Positions 38,901 to 54,400 of a stretch of 64,000 nucleotides of DNA are shown one piece after another. The translations under genes were made by a program, and so were the position numbers. The stretch is from Mytilus galloprovincialis (Eukaryota; Mollusca; Bivalvia; Mytilida; Mytilidae): NCBI RefSeq assembly GCF_965363235.1, contig NC_134842.1:37972458-38036457 (forward strand), written 5' to 3'. How positions within the stretch are numbered: the stretch's first letter is position 1; each line of letters begins with the position of its first letter. The notes beneath the pieces were generated by a model. It was not told where the DNA came from, ran no database searches, and saw only the letters and a program-made list of their open reading frames with translations.

Positions 38901-41900
38901 ACCCCAATTAATTTATGAGTTTATTTATCTAGACTAGAGTGTTACATTTTGGAAATTTATTTTAGTTGTACTAATTCATTTTTTCTCTGACGATTCTCAA
39001 CTCATGCCTGTTTAAAATAAAGCATAATTTAGAACATGTGTGTCATGTCACTGGTACTTACGTTTCCTTATGATGAAACAAACCTACTATGTAGTTTTAA
39101 ATCATTGTTTTTGTCCGCAATGCGTTCAATTACCGGACATCTGTTTTGGTAAATGAAGGCATCGTTCTTCTCAAATTTTGATAAAAGTTATACAATAAAT
39201 TGATGTAAGCAATATTTCGGACAAAATCTAATTTGAGATAATCGATTCTTTAATAAAGATTCATGAAATTTGGAAATATTACACTTATGAAAAATGGCTC
39301 CGTTAGCTCTCACATGTACAATTCTGTTTAATAAAGCTCATAGTTTTTTTTTGTTGTAGTTATGCCCTTTATGCTTAGCTTAAAATATTCAGTATACAAT
39401 AACACACAACAAAATTCCATGTGCACGCTTAAGGTAGATAGGGTGTCTTCCTCCATTTTTGATTTTTAAATACCAGAAAACAAGGTCTAATTGTTTTATA
39501 AAATTTGCAAATTTTGATATTAGTAGGTAATTCATGAGTCAGATTTTTCATTATGATATAGAATATGCCATGTTTTCTCATATTTATGGTTGTATTTTAC
39601 CAAAAAACAAACACTTTCGTTTGATATATTTTTTTCCAACTTTGCCAAATAAGGGGAAACAACTCAAATACAAGGGCAAATAATTCAGATAGTGTTACTT
39701 TTACAATAGAATGTGTTAGGAATTTATCCATTTTATTATGTAGCAAGAAAACGAGTCCGGTGACCACATTTTTTCTTCTTATTATCTGAAAGAATAATAT
39801 TTAAGCTATCTTTTTATATTTTATCTCAAAATTCTATGGTGTAGTTTTCGTTTTATGACCGAGAATTGGGTTTTACATGCATAATCTATACAAAATTTGA
39901 CAATTTTGCGCAACCTGTAGTGTGAAAATAAGTCCGGTGACCCATTCTTTTTATTAATGTTCTTAAACAAGCAGGATATAAGCTACATTTTTGCAAATTA
40001 TTAAGAAATTTTATGGATTAGAATTTAGACACCCCATCTACCTTACTATATTTATTTGTTTAAGTAATTGCCAAAAGATAAATACAATATGTACAACGCG
40101 GGGGATCTGGGTTCTTTTTTTTTCTCTTTGAGTACAATTGTAAAACAAGAGCATATCGTTTAGACTATTAGTTAAAAAAAACTTGACTATTTTTTTCTCT
40201 TTTACTCTGAAACGTCTCTTTTGAAAAGACACATATCAACATCTTTTCACTCCCACTACTAGAAATATGTATGTAGCAAATGAAATAAAACATAAATCTT
40301 GACGAAATCTTCTCAAAGTTAATTTATAGTAATTAATTCTCGGTTCAAAAAGACTTCGTAAAGTGAGTAAATAGTCAGATTGATCTTAAATTTTTCCTGT
40401 GGATTATTGGGTATAGCATGGAAACATGAAATGAAGTTGAAACAAAAGGAATCAAAATTCTTTAAACTGTGATAATCTGAAAATACTATCTTTATATTAA
40501 AGATATATTTTAATTAAATGAAAGACAAAATAAGTGTCCATTCGTCGGAAATAATAGGCCTCTTCTTCATTATTTCCGAGCAATATACAGTTCTTTAGCC
40601 TTTCTGTATAACTTTTATTTCAATTTTCTTATATTGACAAATGTTTTCTTGAAAGAAATTTTAATCGACAGACAGCTTATCTGACATATGTGTTTTCTTA
40701 GTTTCTTGGTATCTATTCGCTGATATACTTTATGTTTATTAATTGAGGGAGTTAAAATCAATAATGAAATGACAACATACATAACAACTTTCTTGATCTG
40801 TATTATTTTTAAATCTCAATAAAGAATTTCAATTCTGAAAAGCACCAATCGTTCCTGCCCACCATTAATAAATCCTTTCAATCATTTGTTTGAAGGTTTT
40901 TGTCCATTACTCTATTCAACAGTAATGTATAATCCAATAAGATCAAATTTGTTTTATGTTTATAAAATAATGATAAGAAAATAATGCATAATGAAGATGT
41001 CAGTATATTGGTCTTACACGATTGACAATTTTTTCCATAAATTGTAGCTTTAAAAAAGAATCAACGTTTTCCTTGTTTTGGGTCTTTTAAAAAAAAACAA
41101 AATCTGACTTAAAAACATATAAATTATATATAAAATTTGTATATACATAATGTTGCTTTTATTGTTCTCCCGATACTGCTGTTAATACAAGGCCCAACAA
41201 GCAAATTCTTTTAGAAAAAGGAAAAAAAAGAACTTATTTTGAAAAATTCATAAATCCATAGATATTTAAAAAAATGTTGAACTCAAGGTTACACTAAGAA
41301 TAAAAAAATGCATTGCGATTCTCTGAATAAACAAGCATTTGTTATGAATTTTCTTCTCCATTTTAATACCATCTATATCGTTCGATAAAAAAAACAACAA
41401 CGTAACATTCGTAAGTACCCTATATATTGTGAAATAATATTTTTTTTATTGCAGTTTTAATTGCAAACACATATAAACTATGGGTAAGTTTAGACTATCA
41501 TGCTAATATAATATTTTTTGTAATTCACTTTCTTCAAAGAAACATATATTGCATTGAACTAAAGACAGCGCAACATGAAAAAAAAACTATCGGGGTGATC
41601 TTGAGTGCTTTGATATCCAGAAAAAAAGAGAATGTTTCATCAAAGTAGAAAGTCATAGACAGAAAACGAGAACTGGCAAATAACGGATCTAGGAAAAAGT
41701 TGGAACATAAATGTGATTAAAGTTGCTTGTTGAACATTAAGTCTATTCTGAATTTTTAAACCAGTAGCAAATAAAATTTTCAAAAAACAAAATAACTTCA
41801 AATCTGAACTTTTAAAACTATCTTGATTAACAATAACACGTACCGAGGGCTCTATACAGTTAACAACTACTTGATATTGATTGAGTAATTATTGGTGACT

Positions 41901-44900
41901 ACGCTATTTGAAGCACTACTGGTTATTTCGTGGTGGTTAGTTTTTTTCTTTTAGCAGAGAAAGCACGAAAAAACAACTGGCCTTCGAGAGGAGTGCTTAC
42001 TTAAAACACTTCGTCTTGATAATTTTGCTGAATTAAATGTGTATATAATGACTTTAAAACAAGCGTTAAAAAGTCTGTTAAAGATGGAGAGTACAAATAG
42101 AATATGACTTAAAAGCAAAAAAATTTCCATGACCGTGTTTCTTGAGATATATTCGATTTAAATTTGGCGGTAAATACATGTAGTTCTCTCTAAACGATTT
42201 ATATAGTAAAAGTTGACACTTTGTTTCTTTCAAAAATAGAAAAAATAATAAGGATTTTATAAATTTTTCATTAATGCCTATTTGAACTACACACAAACAC
42301 ATTACGAAAGGATTTAGAGTCATTTTTTTGTGCATTACTTCGAACAATAAAACAGGAAATTCTGAATGTCTGACAAAAATCAAAAGAAAAGATAATCTAT
42401 TAGTAAAGTAAAACCAACAATTTCAGGAGACAGACAAAGAGATTTATATAAATGCATTATCGATGTACCTTTTAAAGATCGAAAAATGGCGAATTCCAGA
42501 AGACGCTTTCAAGATGGCATTTGATCATCGCTCTATTGCTTACATTTATGAACAGGTAATTTACAGCTTTTACATTAATGCTAGCAAGACAAATCTTTGT
42601 TTGGCTTGCTTGCTTTGTGTGTTATCAATGTTTGCTCAAGCATGGCAATTAAGATAGGCGGGGCTTCAGCTTGTATACATCATACTTAAATTTTATTGGA
42701 CGTTACGTTTGAGGTTTAGGACACTTAATTTTAAAACATCACATGACAAATATTCTCACATGTTTCCTCACCTGTAAAAATACAATAATTGGTCAATGAA
42801 AGAAAAATATAAACTTAATATTGGTTTTTTTTTTATAACATATCAATCTATTAGTTCAGTTGTTTCCGTGTCTGCCCTTTCATTTATGTAACTCAAGAAA
42901 AAATTCCAATAAATGGGTAACAATTGTATCGAAAAGAGAAAATCGAGTGCACCTTTTTTTATGTTAGGGTGTGTTTGCGATGAATATTTTGTGTTGAAAA
43001 CGTACAAAGGAAGAATATTTGATACATCATCTCGCTTCAGATTCTATCATTTTTATATAGCAAAGCTACAGGTTGACTTTATAACATAAAAAAATCACAA
43101 TACTAAAAGATGAAATGTAGGGGTCAAGTGAAATACCTATCCAATGAATCACAAAATCAGAGTAGGTGTGTTCGAATAGCTATTTTACTAAAAGTATTTG
43201 ACGACAATCTTTAAGTTGGATGATGAAAATGCATATGTTCGAAAAAAATTTGGTTTCCATTTCTACGATTGTGAAAATGAACTGCCGTAATGGGGAGATA
43301 ATTTTGACGAAGTAGAATCCTGACTGCATTGTATATTTACAGGTAAGGAAACATGTGAGAATATTTGTCATGTGATGTTTTAAAATTTAGTGTCCTTAAC
43401 CTCAAACATAACGTCCAATAAAATTTAAGTATGATGTATACAAGCTGAAACCCCGCCTATCTTAATTGCCATGCTTGAGCAAACATTGATACAAACAAAG
43501 CAAGCAAGCCAAACAAAGATTTGTCTTGCTAGCATTAATGTAAAAGCTGTAATACAAAAAATATATTAAATGAAATGCTTATCGTCATTAAGATAACGCC
43601 AGATAAATGATACATCGTCAAGTGAATTTTTACAACTGCCATTATTAACTTCTGTTTTTTTTTAAGTAATTAGTTCATTATCTAATTAAGAAGTTTAATA
43701 CTGGTATCGAATTCAACATGTTTTCGTTTAACAATATAATGAAATGTGGTATAATTGCTAACGAGACGACTATCAATCTTAGTTACAATGATGTAGATGT
43801 AATGATAATGGGCAATCATTTAAAGCCTTCTTCTCTAATGAGAAAGGTAAATATGCTAGATATACTTACTGGAGGTGTGATGATATGATTGAAGCTGTTA
43901 ATTTTCTTCTTGATAATATTTATGAACGTTTCCTCAACAAAGTTTATCGACAGGTTGTAGGTATCCCCATGGGCACTAATTGTGCCCCTTTAATAGCAGA
44001 CTTGACTTGTATTTGTACTGTTACGAATCATAGTTCATGACTAAACTCAGTAAAAACCCGTCGAAATTGCATTTAATTGATAAATTCAACAACACTTACC
44101 GTTATCTTGATGATATTTTTTCGTTAAATAATCAAGAATTTTCTCAATATACTGCTGAAATTTACCCCAAGGAACTTACTGTAAATAAATCAAATTTATT
44201 CGATAATAACTGTCCTTTCCTGGATTTAGATATTTCGGTTTTAAACGGAAAAACTCCACACTAAAATTTACGACAAAAGAGACAATTTTTCGTTCCCTAT
44301 TGTTAATTTTCCATTTTTATATGGTCATGTTCCTTTGGCACCATCTTACGGTGTTTATATTACACAACTTATTCGCTATGCCCGTGTCTGTTGTGACGTT
44401 TTTGATTTTAACGAACGCAACCTATGTATTACTGGTAAACTATTAAACCAGGGATATCGTTACCATAAATTACTTAAAACATAGATACTTTTCCATAGAT
44501 ATAAAGATTTGGTTTTGAAGTTTGGTTGTACCATGTAAACTTGTCGCTCCTTTAAATAAACTTATTCTAAAAGGTTACCTATTTAACACTGTAATAAGAT
44601 AATTGAATATTGTTTTTATTGGTATAAATATTGATTTTGTTATCAGTAAATTAAAAGCTAACTAAATATTACTAGTATGTTATATGCATATACATATTCA
44701 TGGATCTACAATCTGTCGATACCTGTAACTTGGCATTGCACAAGGTCATGTTTTTCTCTGGCTGTTTATGACGTCTTTACACTAAATCCTTTTTTTTTTA
44801 ACGTGGATAATAAATTTTATTGCACACGATTGCTGTTAACAATACTTTAACTTTACACTAAATCCATTGGATGTTGGATGTGTACGGAATGATAGTTTAG

Positions 44901-47900
44901 TCTTAGATGCATGATTTTTTTATTAGTTGTTAGTGGCTTTGAACTAGCTGTCAGATAACTGCGAGTACTCTCAGATCTGTTCATTGTGTCTTTTTGTGTC
45001 GGGATGTATAAGTATCGGGCCACGTCCACTTGTATTTTTGTCCATCTGATGAGTTAAGCCTTTTTCAACTGATTTGTATAGTTCGTTCTTATGGTGTACT
45101 GTTATACCACTGTCCCATGTTAGGGGAGGGCTAACATGTTTAACCCCGCCACATTATTTATGTATGGGCTTGTCCCAAGTCAGGAGCCTGTAATTCAGTG
45201 GTTGTCGTTTGTTTAAGTGTTACATATTTGTTTTTCGTTCAATTTTTTTACATAAATAAAGCCGTTAGTTTTCACGTTCGAATTGTTTTACATTGTCTTA
45301 TCGGGGCCTTTTATAGCTGACCATGCGGAATGGGCGTTGCTCCTTGTTGAAGGCCGTACGGTGACCTATAGTTGTTAAGGTCTGTGTCATGTTGGTCTTT
45401 TGTGGATAGTTGTCTCATTGGCAATCATACCACATCTTCTTTTTATAAATGTAAAATCTTCGGCAATGAGATAATCCCGTATCGGATAGTCGGTTTTAAG
45501 TTATCCCGACATTGAAAAATATGAAACGAGTCAATTGAGAGACCAAACTGTCGACTCATAGATGCGTTATCTTTTGATTAGTTGTTAGTGGTTTTGAACC
45601 AGCGGTCAGCAACTGTAAATACTATCTGATCTGTACTTAATGTCTTTTTGTTGTTCAGATATACAAGTACCCTGCCACGTCCACTCTGTGTAGTATATGT
45701 ATTTGTATCCATCAAATGAGTTAAGCCTTTTTAAACTGATTTTTATAGTTCGTTCTAATGTTGCACTGTTACACCACTGTCCCAGGATAAGGGAGGGTCG
45801 TGATCCTCTCCACATGTTAACCCCAACCTCATTCTGTATATTAGAGCCAATCCCAAGTCAGGAGCTTGTAATTCAGCGGTTGTCGTTTGTGTATTTGTTA
45901 CATATTCGTTTTTCGTTAATATTTTGCACATAACTTGGTTTTCTCTTTTGAAATGTTTTACGTTGTCACTTCAAGGGTCTTTTATAGCTGACTATGCGGT
46001 ATGGACTATGCTCATTGTTGAAGGCCGTACTGTGAACTATAGTTGATAAGTTTTGTGTCATGTGTTTTTTGTCAAGAGTTGTCTGATTGGCAATACTTCA
46101 TTTCTTTTTGTATGTCTAATTCACTTGAAATTTATAAAAAAAAAGAATATCGAAAAATTAATATGACAGACCCAAACCAATAATAACCACAGAACTACCT
46201 GATTTGATACAATCACATTTAGCATGCTTACACATCACATGCATCTGGGTTTGTTTTCGTGTTTATGAACGTCGTGTACCAACCTGATCAGTTCAAGCAA
46301 CCAGTTCATGAAACTTTGACCTTATAATGAATTATAATGTGAATCTTTTTCAAGAACTTCAACATGTTTTGTTATGCAATCCTGTTGGAAGAGAATATTA
46401 TATATATCGTATAGATGATATAAGGATAGAGAAGATCGTTACCCCGAGAAATCATTGTCAAAAGAATCAAGCTTCACTTCACCCTCTCTGCTATGTGATA
46501 CTTATAATCCTGAATATTCTGTTATCACAGTCTACTAAGTTTCAAAAAAAACTATGACGACATAACATAACAGTCATTCGTATTTAATAAAGTGCACAAC
46601 TGAGCAAGAATCTACATGAAGGGTAAAATAGTATTTTTCATGAAAAATTGGATATAATATCCCTCGTATTAACAAATCAAAATCAATATGAAGTATAGCG
46701 AATTAAAATGATGACCCAAATGACTGATGGACACTTCAGTAATAGTGGTTCTTTTTTTAATATAAAGCAACGTTAAGATTATGATTCGTCTGTTTGTCTT
46801 TTTCATGTTTAGCCATGGCGTTGTCAGATTATTTTTAATCTATGAGTTTGACTGTCTTTTTGGTTTCTTGCGGCCCTCTTTTTAGACACGACTTCATTTT
46901 AGAAGTGTCACTTTAAAATATCGAGCTTAACTGAGAATCTTATATACATTTAACAAATAACCACTTACAGGATTTGACAACTGCATTTGCCAGTGGATTA
47001 CGGACTGATTTGGCAGCTTTGTCCAGAATAACTGATTTACCAACAGATTGGAAGGAAAAAGGTAAATATATTGTATTTAATTTTTAAATAGCAATGGAAT
47101 TCTTAGTAACAATGTAATAGTAATAGTTGTTATTTTGTTTTTGCTTGTGTCATAAATATAGAATGACATATGTAATGATAAATTTTGAGCCATCGAGACA
47201 AGGCATACTGAAACTAATGGTCGCATACATGTTATCGTAAATAAATTATATCCCATCCATATTTTCAAGAATGTATATCATGTGTATATACTCTACTTCA
47301 AACTTATTCCAAGCAGACAAATGATTTGTAGTGCTTTGATTATCAGAGTATTTTTCTGAATGACCACTCTTTTGCAATCTTTTACACATTAACCATTTTG
47401 ATATTGTTCAGTAAACATAAATAAATATATATTTGAGGCTATAAGATCATTAAACGTGTTTACCTAGTAAAAGTAAACATCCTATTACTTTTTCTCTAAC
47501 TCGTATGTTTTGCCTATACTGTTTGTCATAACAAAATATATTTCATCAACTACAATCTTGTAAATCCAAATATTTTTAATAGATATCAAGCGGGCGGTCT
47601 CGAATTCCGATGCCATTGGACTCATATTTTTAGCATTATTACGGAAACAGTTATATTCTGGGGCAATCCAACTTGTAGACACAGGATTTGTAAGTTAGTT
47701 TTAATGTTAAGCTTTCAAAAAAAACAATGACTAAAAAGGTTGCATAAAGTTAACAGTTATCGGTATTCTGTGTAATATGCAATTTGCACATGTGTTTATT
47801 TTTGTGATATGCGATTCTGATTATTGTCTTCTTTGCCTTTATCAAAATGAATGCGAGCAAACATCAAGTTTGCCGTTACAAATGAACTGATTCACCTATG

Positions 47901-50900
47901 GAACGCTGACGAATATGATTATCAATTTGCCGCTGCACATCAAGCATCCATCCATAACCATTTATATTAAAGTTGTGAAATATATGCACGAAAACATAAT
48001 AAAAAGCTGAAAGCAAATGAAATACAACGAGTTGAAGTTCATTCCATATCTCCTTACACAATTTCGGATGAAAGAGATGGGCACTCGTTAGTCGAGGGGT
48101 GTGAATAGCCTAACTACTGTATCACTAGTCTGTCGACACTTATGTGTGTGAGTTCGAGTACCGCATGTGGCAGGTAAACTCGACACCTATCTTAATTGAC
48201 GAGAATTGTCAGTTTTCCAAACTAAGGTCGGGTGGTCTCTTTTGGAACTTCTGCTTTCTCCACCAATATAAACTCACCGCAACAAAATAGCATGAACGTG
48301 TTGAAAGTGGCGTTAAATATTAATCAATCAACAAATAAATTAAATCAATAATCCATACAGGTATAGTTATGGCCTCTAAATCTATATCTTTATTTTCATA
48401 AAGTCAATGTATGACATCAGTAAAGAGATAACAATAACTACTTTACAATACAGTATATACAAAACGAGAGAGAGAGGTTTCAAAAGTCTTAAGTGAGGAG
48501 GACATATTTTTTTTAAATGAACAAAGCTTCCTCGGGACTGGTTTTCGAGTACTCGACACAATATATTAAAAAATTTAAGATATATTTCTAATTCTCTTTC
48601 CGGATCTTCTGGTATAGTTCTGGTAAGTCATGTAATATTTTAACTCACTAAGAATTATTTTTAGTCTATCAAAAGTAAAGAAAATAGAAAAGGAGATAAG
48701 TTTTCTCCTTGTCGAATACCATTGTCACGAGCAAGCAAAGTAATCCGAATTATAATTACTAGAAGATGCCAGCGAAATCGTGAAACAATTGGGCAAGTGT
48801 TGAAACAAAGAGTGTGGACACAGTAATAAGGTGGACACAGTAAGGATTTGGACACGGTTAATGCATTTAATTTTTTTTCTTTATAGAGAAAAAAACGAGG
48901 AACATAATGCAAAAGACGGGCATCTACACATTCATCTCTGTTGGAAAATAAAAATATCAAATACCCTAAATTGAAAAAAGTGTGGCAAAGTGTGATTTTC
49001 AGTGTTTTTCCGCTTTTAACTAACGTAAAATCCTTTGACAATGTTGTGATCGATGTTGATTGTTTTAGATCAAATGATCAATATTCCAGATCGAAAAGGT
49101 AGTATGTTGAATACTGTATGTTGGAAACGAATTATTTGATGTATCTTATTTAAATTAAGATAATGAAACGTAGTAACCTTATACTTAAAGTCGAATATTT
49201 GAATGTTGAATTTCGTAAAAGAATGTATTATTGAAATAAGAGCGGAATGTTAAAATCATATATGTATTTGTTCAAATCGATTTTATTGAACATGAAACAT
49301 AGAGCGCAAACATCGACTAGAAAGATTTTCTAAAATAATGTTTGTAAAGCTATTTTACATGTCTTACTTGAAGATTCAGTTTGTTGAAGCTTGCACTCTA
49401 TGTTTCATGCTCCAAAATATGGTCGAATTCCGGTCCCTTTTTGTAAAATGTTGCCAAAATCGCTATTTAGGATGTTAAAATCATAGCTATAAAATAAATC
49501 TTTGCCACAAATAGTTCTAATCAGCTTTCTCACATGTCTTTAACGATTTTTGCTTGTCACGTTTTGAAATGTTTGTCAGATTTTCGAAATCCTCTGGTTT
49601 TATCCATTTGAATGCCTGAAAATTTTTTCCCATGAACCCTAAGTTTTCTTTTTATTAATTTTTTTACTTGTATAATTATAAGCCATTTGTTAAAGTCTTA
49701 TAAAATGTTATTTCTTTTTTAATAGTTTTTGAGAACTTTAACTGGTCAATGATAAAGCTATGAAAAATCAAGAAAGAACATTTTCCCGCTAAAATTCCAA
49801 TGACTAATATCTCGAAAACAAGCACATTGACCCCTATATTTTTTTGTTGCTTTTTTGACTCCTCAATTAATGCCCTATCAATATATACTAGTTTTATGGA
49901 AAGTTATTTATTTTGAAACTGAGCAACAAACTTCCTTGAGTAAACGAAACACATTTTTTTATCTTGTAACATTGAACTATATAATCAGGGCCACAAACTG
50001 AACTTACCCTTTTCACATCCTGCGACATTAACCATTAATTATTGAAATGACTCATTTTGAAGAATCTGAAACAACAATACATTTTTCGAATTTCAAAGAA
50101 ATGTGATTTTTTTTTAATACTCAAAATCTGTCATAATCTGTCAAATTATGATTTATATCTTTCATTTTTGTTCGGTTAGCATGAACCAATATTTCCATAG
50201 AACCTTAAAGAACCTATGATGTGCTGTTTAGTGATAAATTTTAGTAAAGATTGAAGATATTTTGCAAAAAGCCTTTGTATCACTTTGAGACGGGTTTTTC
50301 GTTGAAATATACGCATTTGTAGGTTTACTTTCGTTCAATTTCTATCTTTGAATCCCAAAGTGTTTGTTTGAGGGTAGCAGAAACATGTGTTTGATAAATC
50401 TTTTGAATAATAGTAACGAATAAAATCATAATTTTATATTATAAGGGTAGATACAAGTCAACGATCATTCTTAACCTGGGCGCTTAACGAGTAACGCTAC
50501 ATATCAAAAATAAATAAAGTAAATAATAAACAGCTAAAAAGTTAACAGAACAACACCAATTATAAAAAGAAGCATAAAATTAAATTATCTATAAATATTT
50601 CGGATTATAGGTATCTTTCATCATTATGTTTATGATGTAAAATGAATATATTCTGATTACCTATAACCGTTTTGAAAATTCTGAAATTAAAACCGAACAC
50701 AGCATCGCTTGTACAATTCTAAATTTAAAAAATGACATAGATAAGGTATTAACAACAACAACAAATATATATACATATACATATAAATAGAAGCATTTCT
50801 CCCGAAAAGTAAAAGTAAAATCACAAAAGTACTGAACTCCGGGGAAATTCAAAACAGAACGTCCTTAATCAAATGACAAAATGAAAAAATGAAACGCATC

Positions 50901-51427
50901 AAACGAAAGGACAAAAACTTGGTACAGGCATTTCTTGGGTTGAAAATGGTGGTAAACACACTGTTCCTGTGCTTCTATCAAAAGGTAAGAAATGCAATTC
51001 TCTCGCAAAATATAATATCGAATTTCCTAATCTTGTGTAATAATCTACATGAATAAATGTTAGTAACAAGTCAGGAATATAATGGTTGTTATCCATTCGT
51101 TTGACTGTTTGAGGCTTTAATTTTGCCAATTTATTTGGGACTTTCAGTTTTGAATTTGTCATGACGTTTGGTATTTTTGTTTTTTCACTTTGTTATGTTG
51201 CAGGTTTCAATTCGTCATATTCTAGTTGGATGCAAAATTCTACAAAACGCTAGTGATGATAAGAAGAATGAGCAAACAAAGAGGGAGACGTCACAAAGAA
51301 TGAAACTGTAAGGGAAATACCAAAGCAAATACTATAAAATGTATATTGAATATTAGTAAAATGTCACGCCGACTGTCAAATTACAAATTGATTTAAATGC
51401 AAGCTATTGAGCTATTCAATAATTTGT

Positions 51428-51475
<48 letters not shown>

Positions 51476-54400
51476 GGTTGTAGAATTAAATCCTTATTAT
51501 CTTTAAAAAATTATATAAATTTCCATTTAAAAGAAAATTGTTCTAAATATTTATTGTTGAAAAATAATAATATTTTCCGTGATAGAAATTTCATTACAAA
51601 TAGAAAAAACATCAACATAGCACCCCCATTTCAATAAACTTAGTTGATACAATAAATAACTTACAAAGTGTCTTGTATTTTTTATTCACCGTTATTGGAT
51701 GGTACCAATTCATTAATTTGCGTCTTACTTCTTGCAGTTACAGTATATTTTAATTTTTAATGGATAATAATTTATAAGGTTTATATCTAGATTACTTAGT
51801 GAGTTTTATTTCACGTTCTAAATGTACCGAAGGGCGAATTAAAAGCTGAACGCATTAGAAAGGAATATACCAATTTAATGTGGTCGGTAAAACAGGATAC
51901 TACATTTTACAAATCAATATAAAAAAAAAATTTGTACGGTATAATAAGTCAGATAATGCATATTTTAAGTTATTTCTCGTCGTAGAACACATCGGGGCAT
52001 AATTTGGAAACATTACCTAACCAGGTTAAGGACTGTTCAAAGTCAAGAGCCTCTGGCCTATGTCTTTTGTTTGTTTTTATAATTTTAGTTCATTCATATT
52101 TTTTGGGGTAAAGTATAACGTTCATTTTTACTGAACAAGTACACATTTTTTTAGGGGCTAGCTGAGGCCCATATCAAAGTGCACATAGTCTTTTTTCTCT
52201 TCGGCATATTCCCCAATTTTAGCAAGATCGATGACTACACCTTTACCTGAATATAAAGTATAATATAAATTACCTTTGCCTCAATACGAAAAAAAAATCA
52301 TATCTTTACTTCACAAACAAGATTGGACAATGATCAACACTGAACACTATATTTAAATTTATAGATTATAGATTTGTCGTCATTAATATGTTCTATGCAT
52401 ACACCGTTAAGTAAATGGGTATATCTTATAGATATTTCACAGAGCGAGCAACACTGATTACAGGATTTATTTACGATGCTTCTTCAAGCAACGTTTTAGT
52501 TGAAAATGAGCTCGGTGAATCAGTAAATCATGCTGGTCGTCTGTTGGTGAACCATGGGTACTTAGAAGATGCAATTAAGACAGAAAACAAGGCATTTCTT
52601 GACAATAAAACCGTCACAGATATTCTGAATACAATGTGGTACGGAGAGAACAAATCTTTATTTCTTCAGGTATTTAATAAGCGTACATATTTTTAAATCG
52701 GGGAACGAGCTGAGATGGTGCTCATTCTAAATATATTGGACACATTTCAGGTCCGGACGCTCATAAAATTTGTTATTGCAATGCACATTATTTTAATAAA
52801 ATCTTTTTATCAATGTTTATAAAGCACATTTCGATTTTTTTAAAGAATTAATGGATCCAAAATTGCAACACTGTGATCACGGTGATTTAGCAAAAGCATG
52901 TATCTATATTGTAATTAGGATTAACAACTCAGAGACTATACTAAAATGAATGTTAATCCTAGTTAGAAAATAGATACATGAAGTGTTGCAATTTTAAACT
53001 CGGCCTCTATCAAAATGTATAATGATTGAAAAAATATTTATTTCAACAACACGAAATTGCAACGTTTGGGATTTATTGTACATGTACGAGTAATCATTTC
53101 CTTTCTATGTAGATATGGTTATATGACTGTATATATAGAAAGACAAAAAAAAATAATTTTCATACAAAAAAGTCTCCTCATTCCAATTTAAATAAATGTC
53201 TAATTATTGTTGATATTTCCATTTCACATTACGGAAATATTTAGAAATTAAGTGTCAGTCTTTGTAAGCATTATGCAATTTCTTGGAATATCAAAACATT
53301 ACCGGATCAACCCTCATACCTTACCATCCTATTTAAAAGTTACTCTCATCTTTATTGAGAAATGGTACATCTTCTGTTTCTGTATGAGAAATATCTAGAT
53401 AACGTTTGGATATAATGATTACGGAATTAACTCTACTTAAATGTGAGGTTTTAGTGCATTTAAATGAAATCATATCTATAAATATCAGAACACGTAAAAG
53501 AAATAAATTATATTTCATGAAACATTATTGTTTTGAACATAAACTTATGTAAACTTGAACGGGTTCTTGTTTGTTACATGTAGGTGTTCACCACTGTATT
53601 GTAATGTTAACTTGAACGGATTCTTGTTCGTTATGTGTTCACCACTGTCTGAATCATCGGCAGATGGGCACTTAACAACAGTAATATCCTCATTTCTATT
53701 ATTGAAAGGAAAATTCATGTACCCGCAAAACATTGTGTTTTTGTACTAGCCGACAAAGCAGCAAACACTATGGTAGTGTTATGACGTATATACTACATGG
53801 AAGACGTTAAGAATAAAATTATTCATTCAGTTAAATTGGAGGCATTGTGCTTCATAGAGAGTCAAATAGTAAATATTCATTGCACTAGCAAATCTCAGCG
53901 GAAGGCCTCCTTCGAAAACTTTAAAGTCCTTTCTACGTATTGTCTTCCTATATTAAACAAAAATCCGTTCAAATTTCGTTTCATCTCTGCTTCTAGTAAG
54001 TGTTGTACGATCAACATTTCTGTGCTCTTAACCAGTGATGTTAAAGAATTGTTGTCAATTTTTGTAATAAAGCATTTTATAAATATTGGAAATAACCATT
54101 TTTAAGTAGCAAACACGCAATGGATGTTTGAGATAAAATTCGTGTCTTTGATTGTCCGTTCAATTTCGACTTACAGTTATGATTTTCGACTCTGGTAACT
54201 TAACTTCCACACAAACTAATAAACAGTTTTCTTTTTTAAGATAAATAATCCTTTGAAAAATTTCTGCAGCTCACATAAAACCCTAATAATCCAAAATGTT
54301 CTATTTCTTATTGCTAAAATGTTCCCAAAAGAAAATAAATGTAAAAAAATATAATACTTATAGCATGTTCCGTCCTTTTCTATATCTGAATTGTTAAGTG

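Noticed and set aside
48740-49041. Upstream part of the reverse-strand 126-codon open frame
   Set aside because: Only the last 30 residues match a LINE RT motif; the rest shows no similarity that I recognise.
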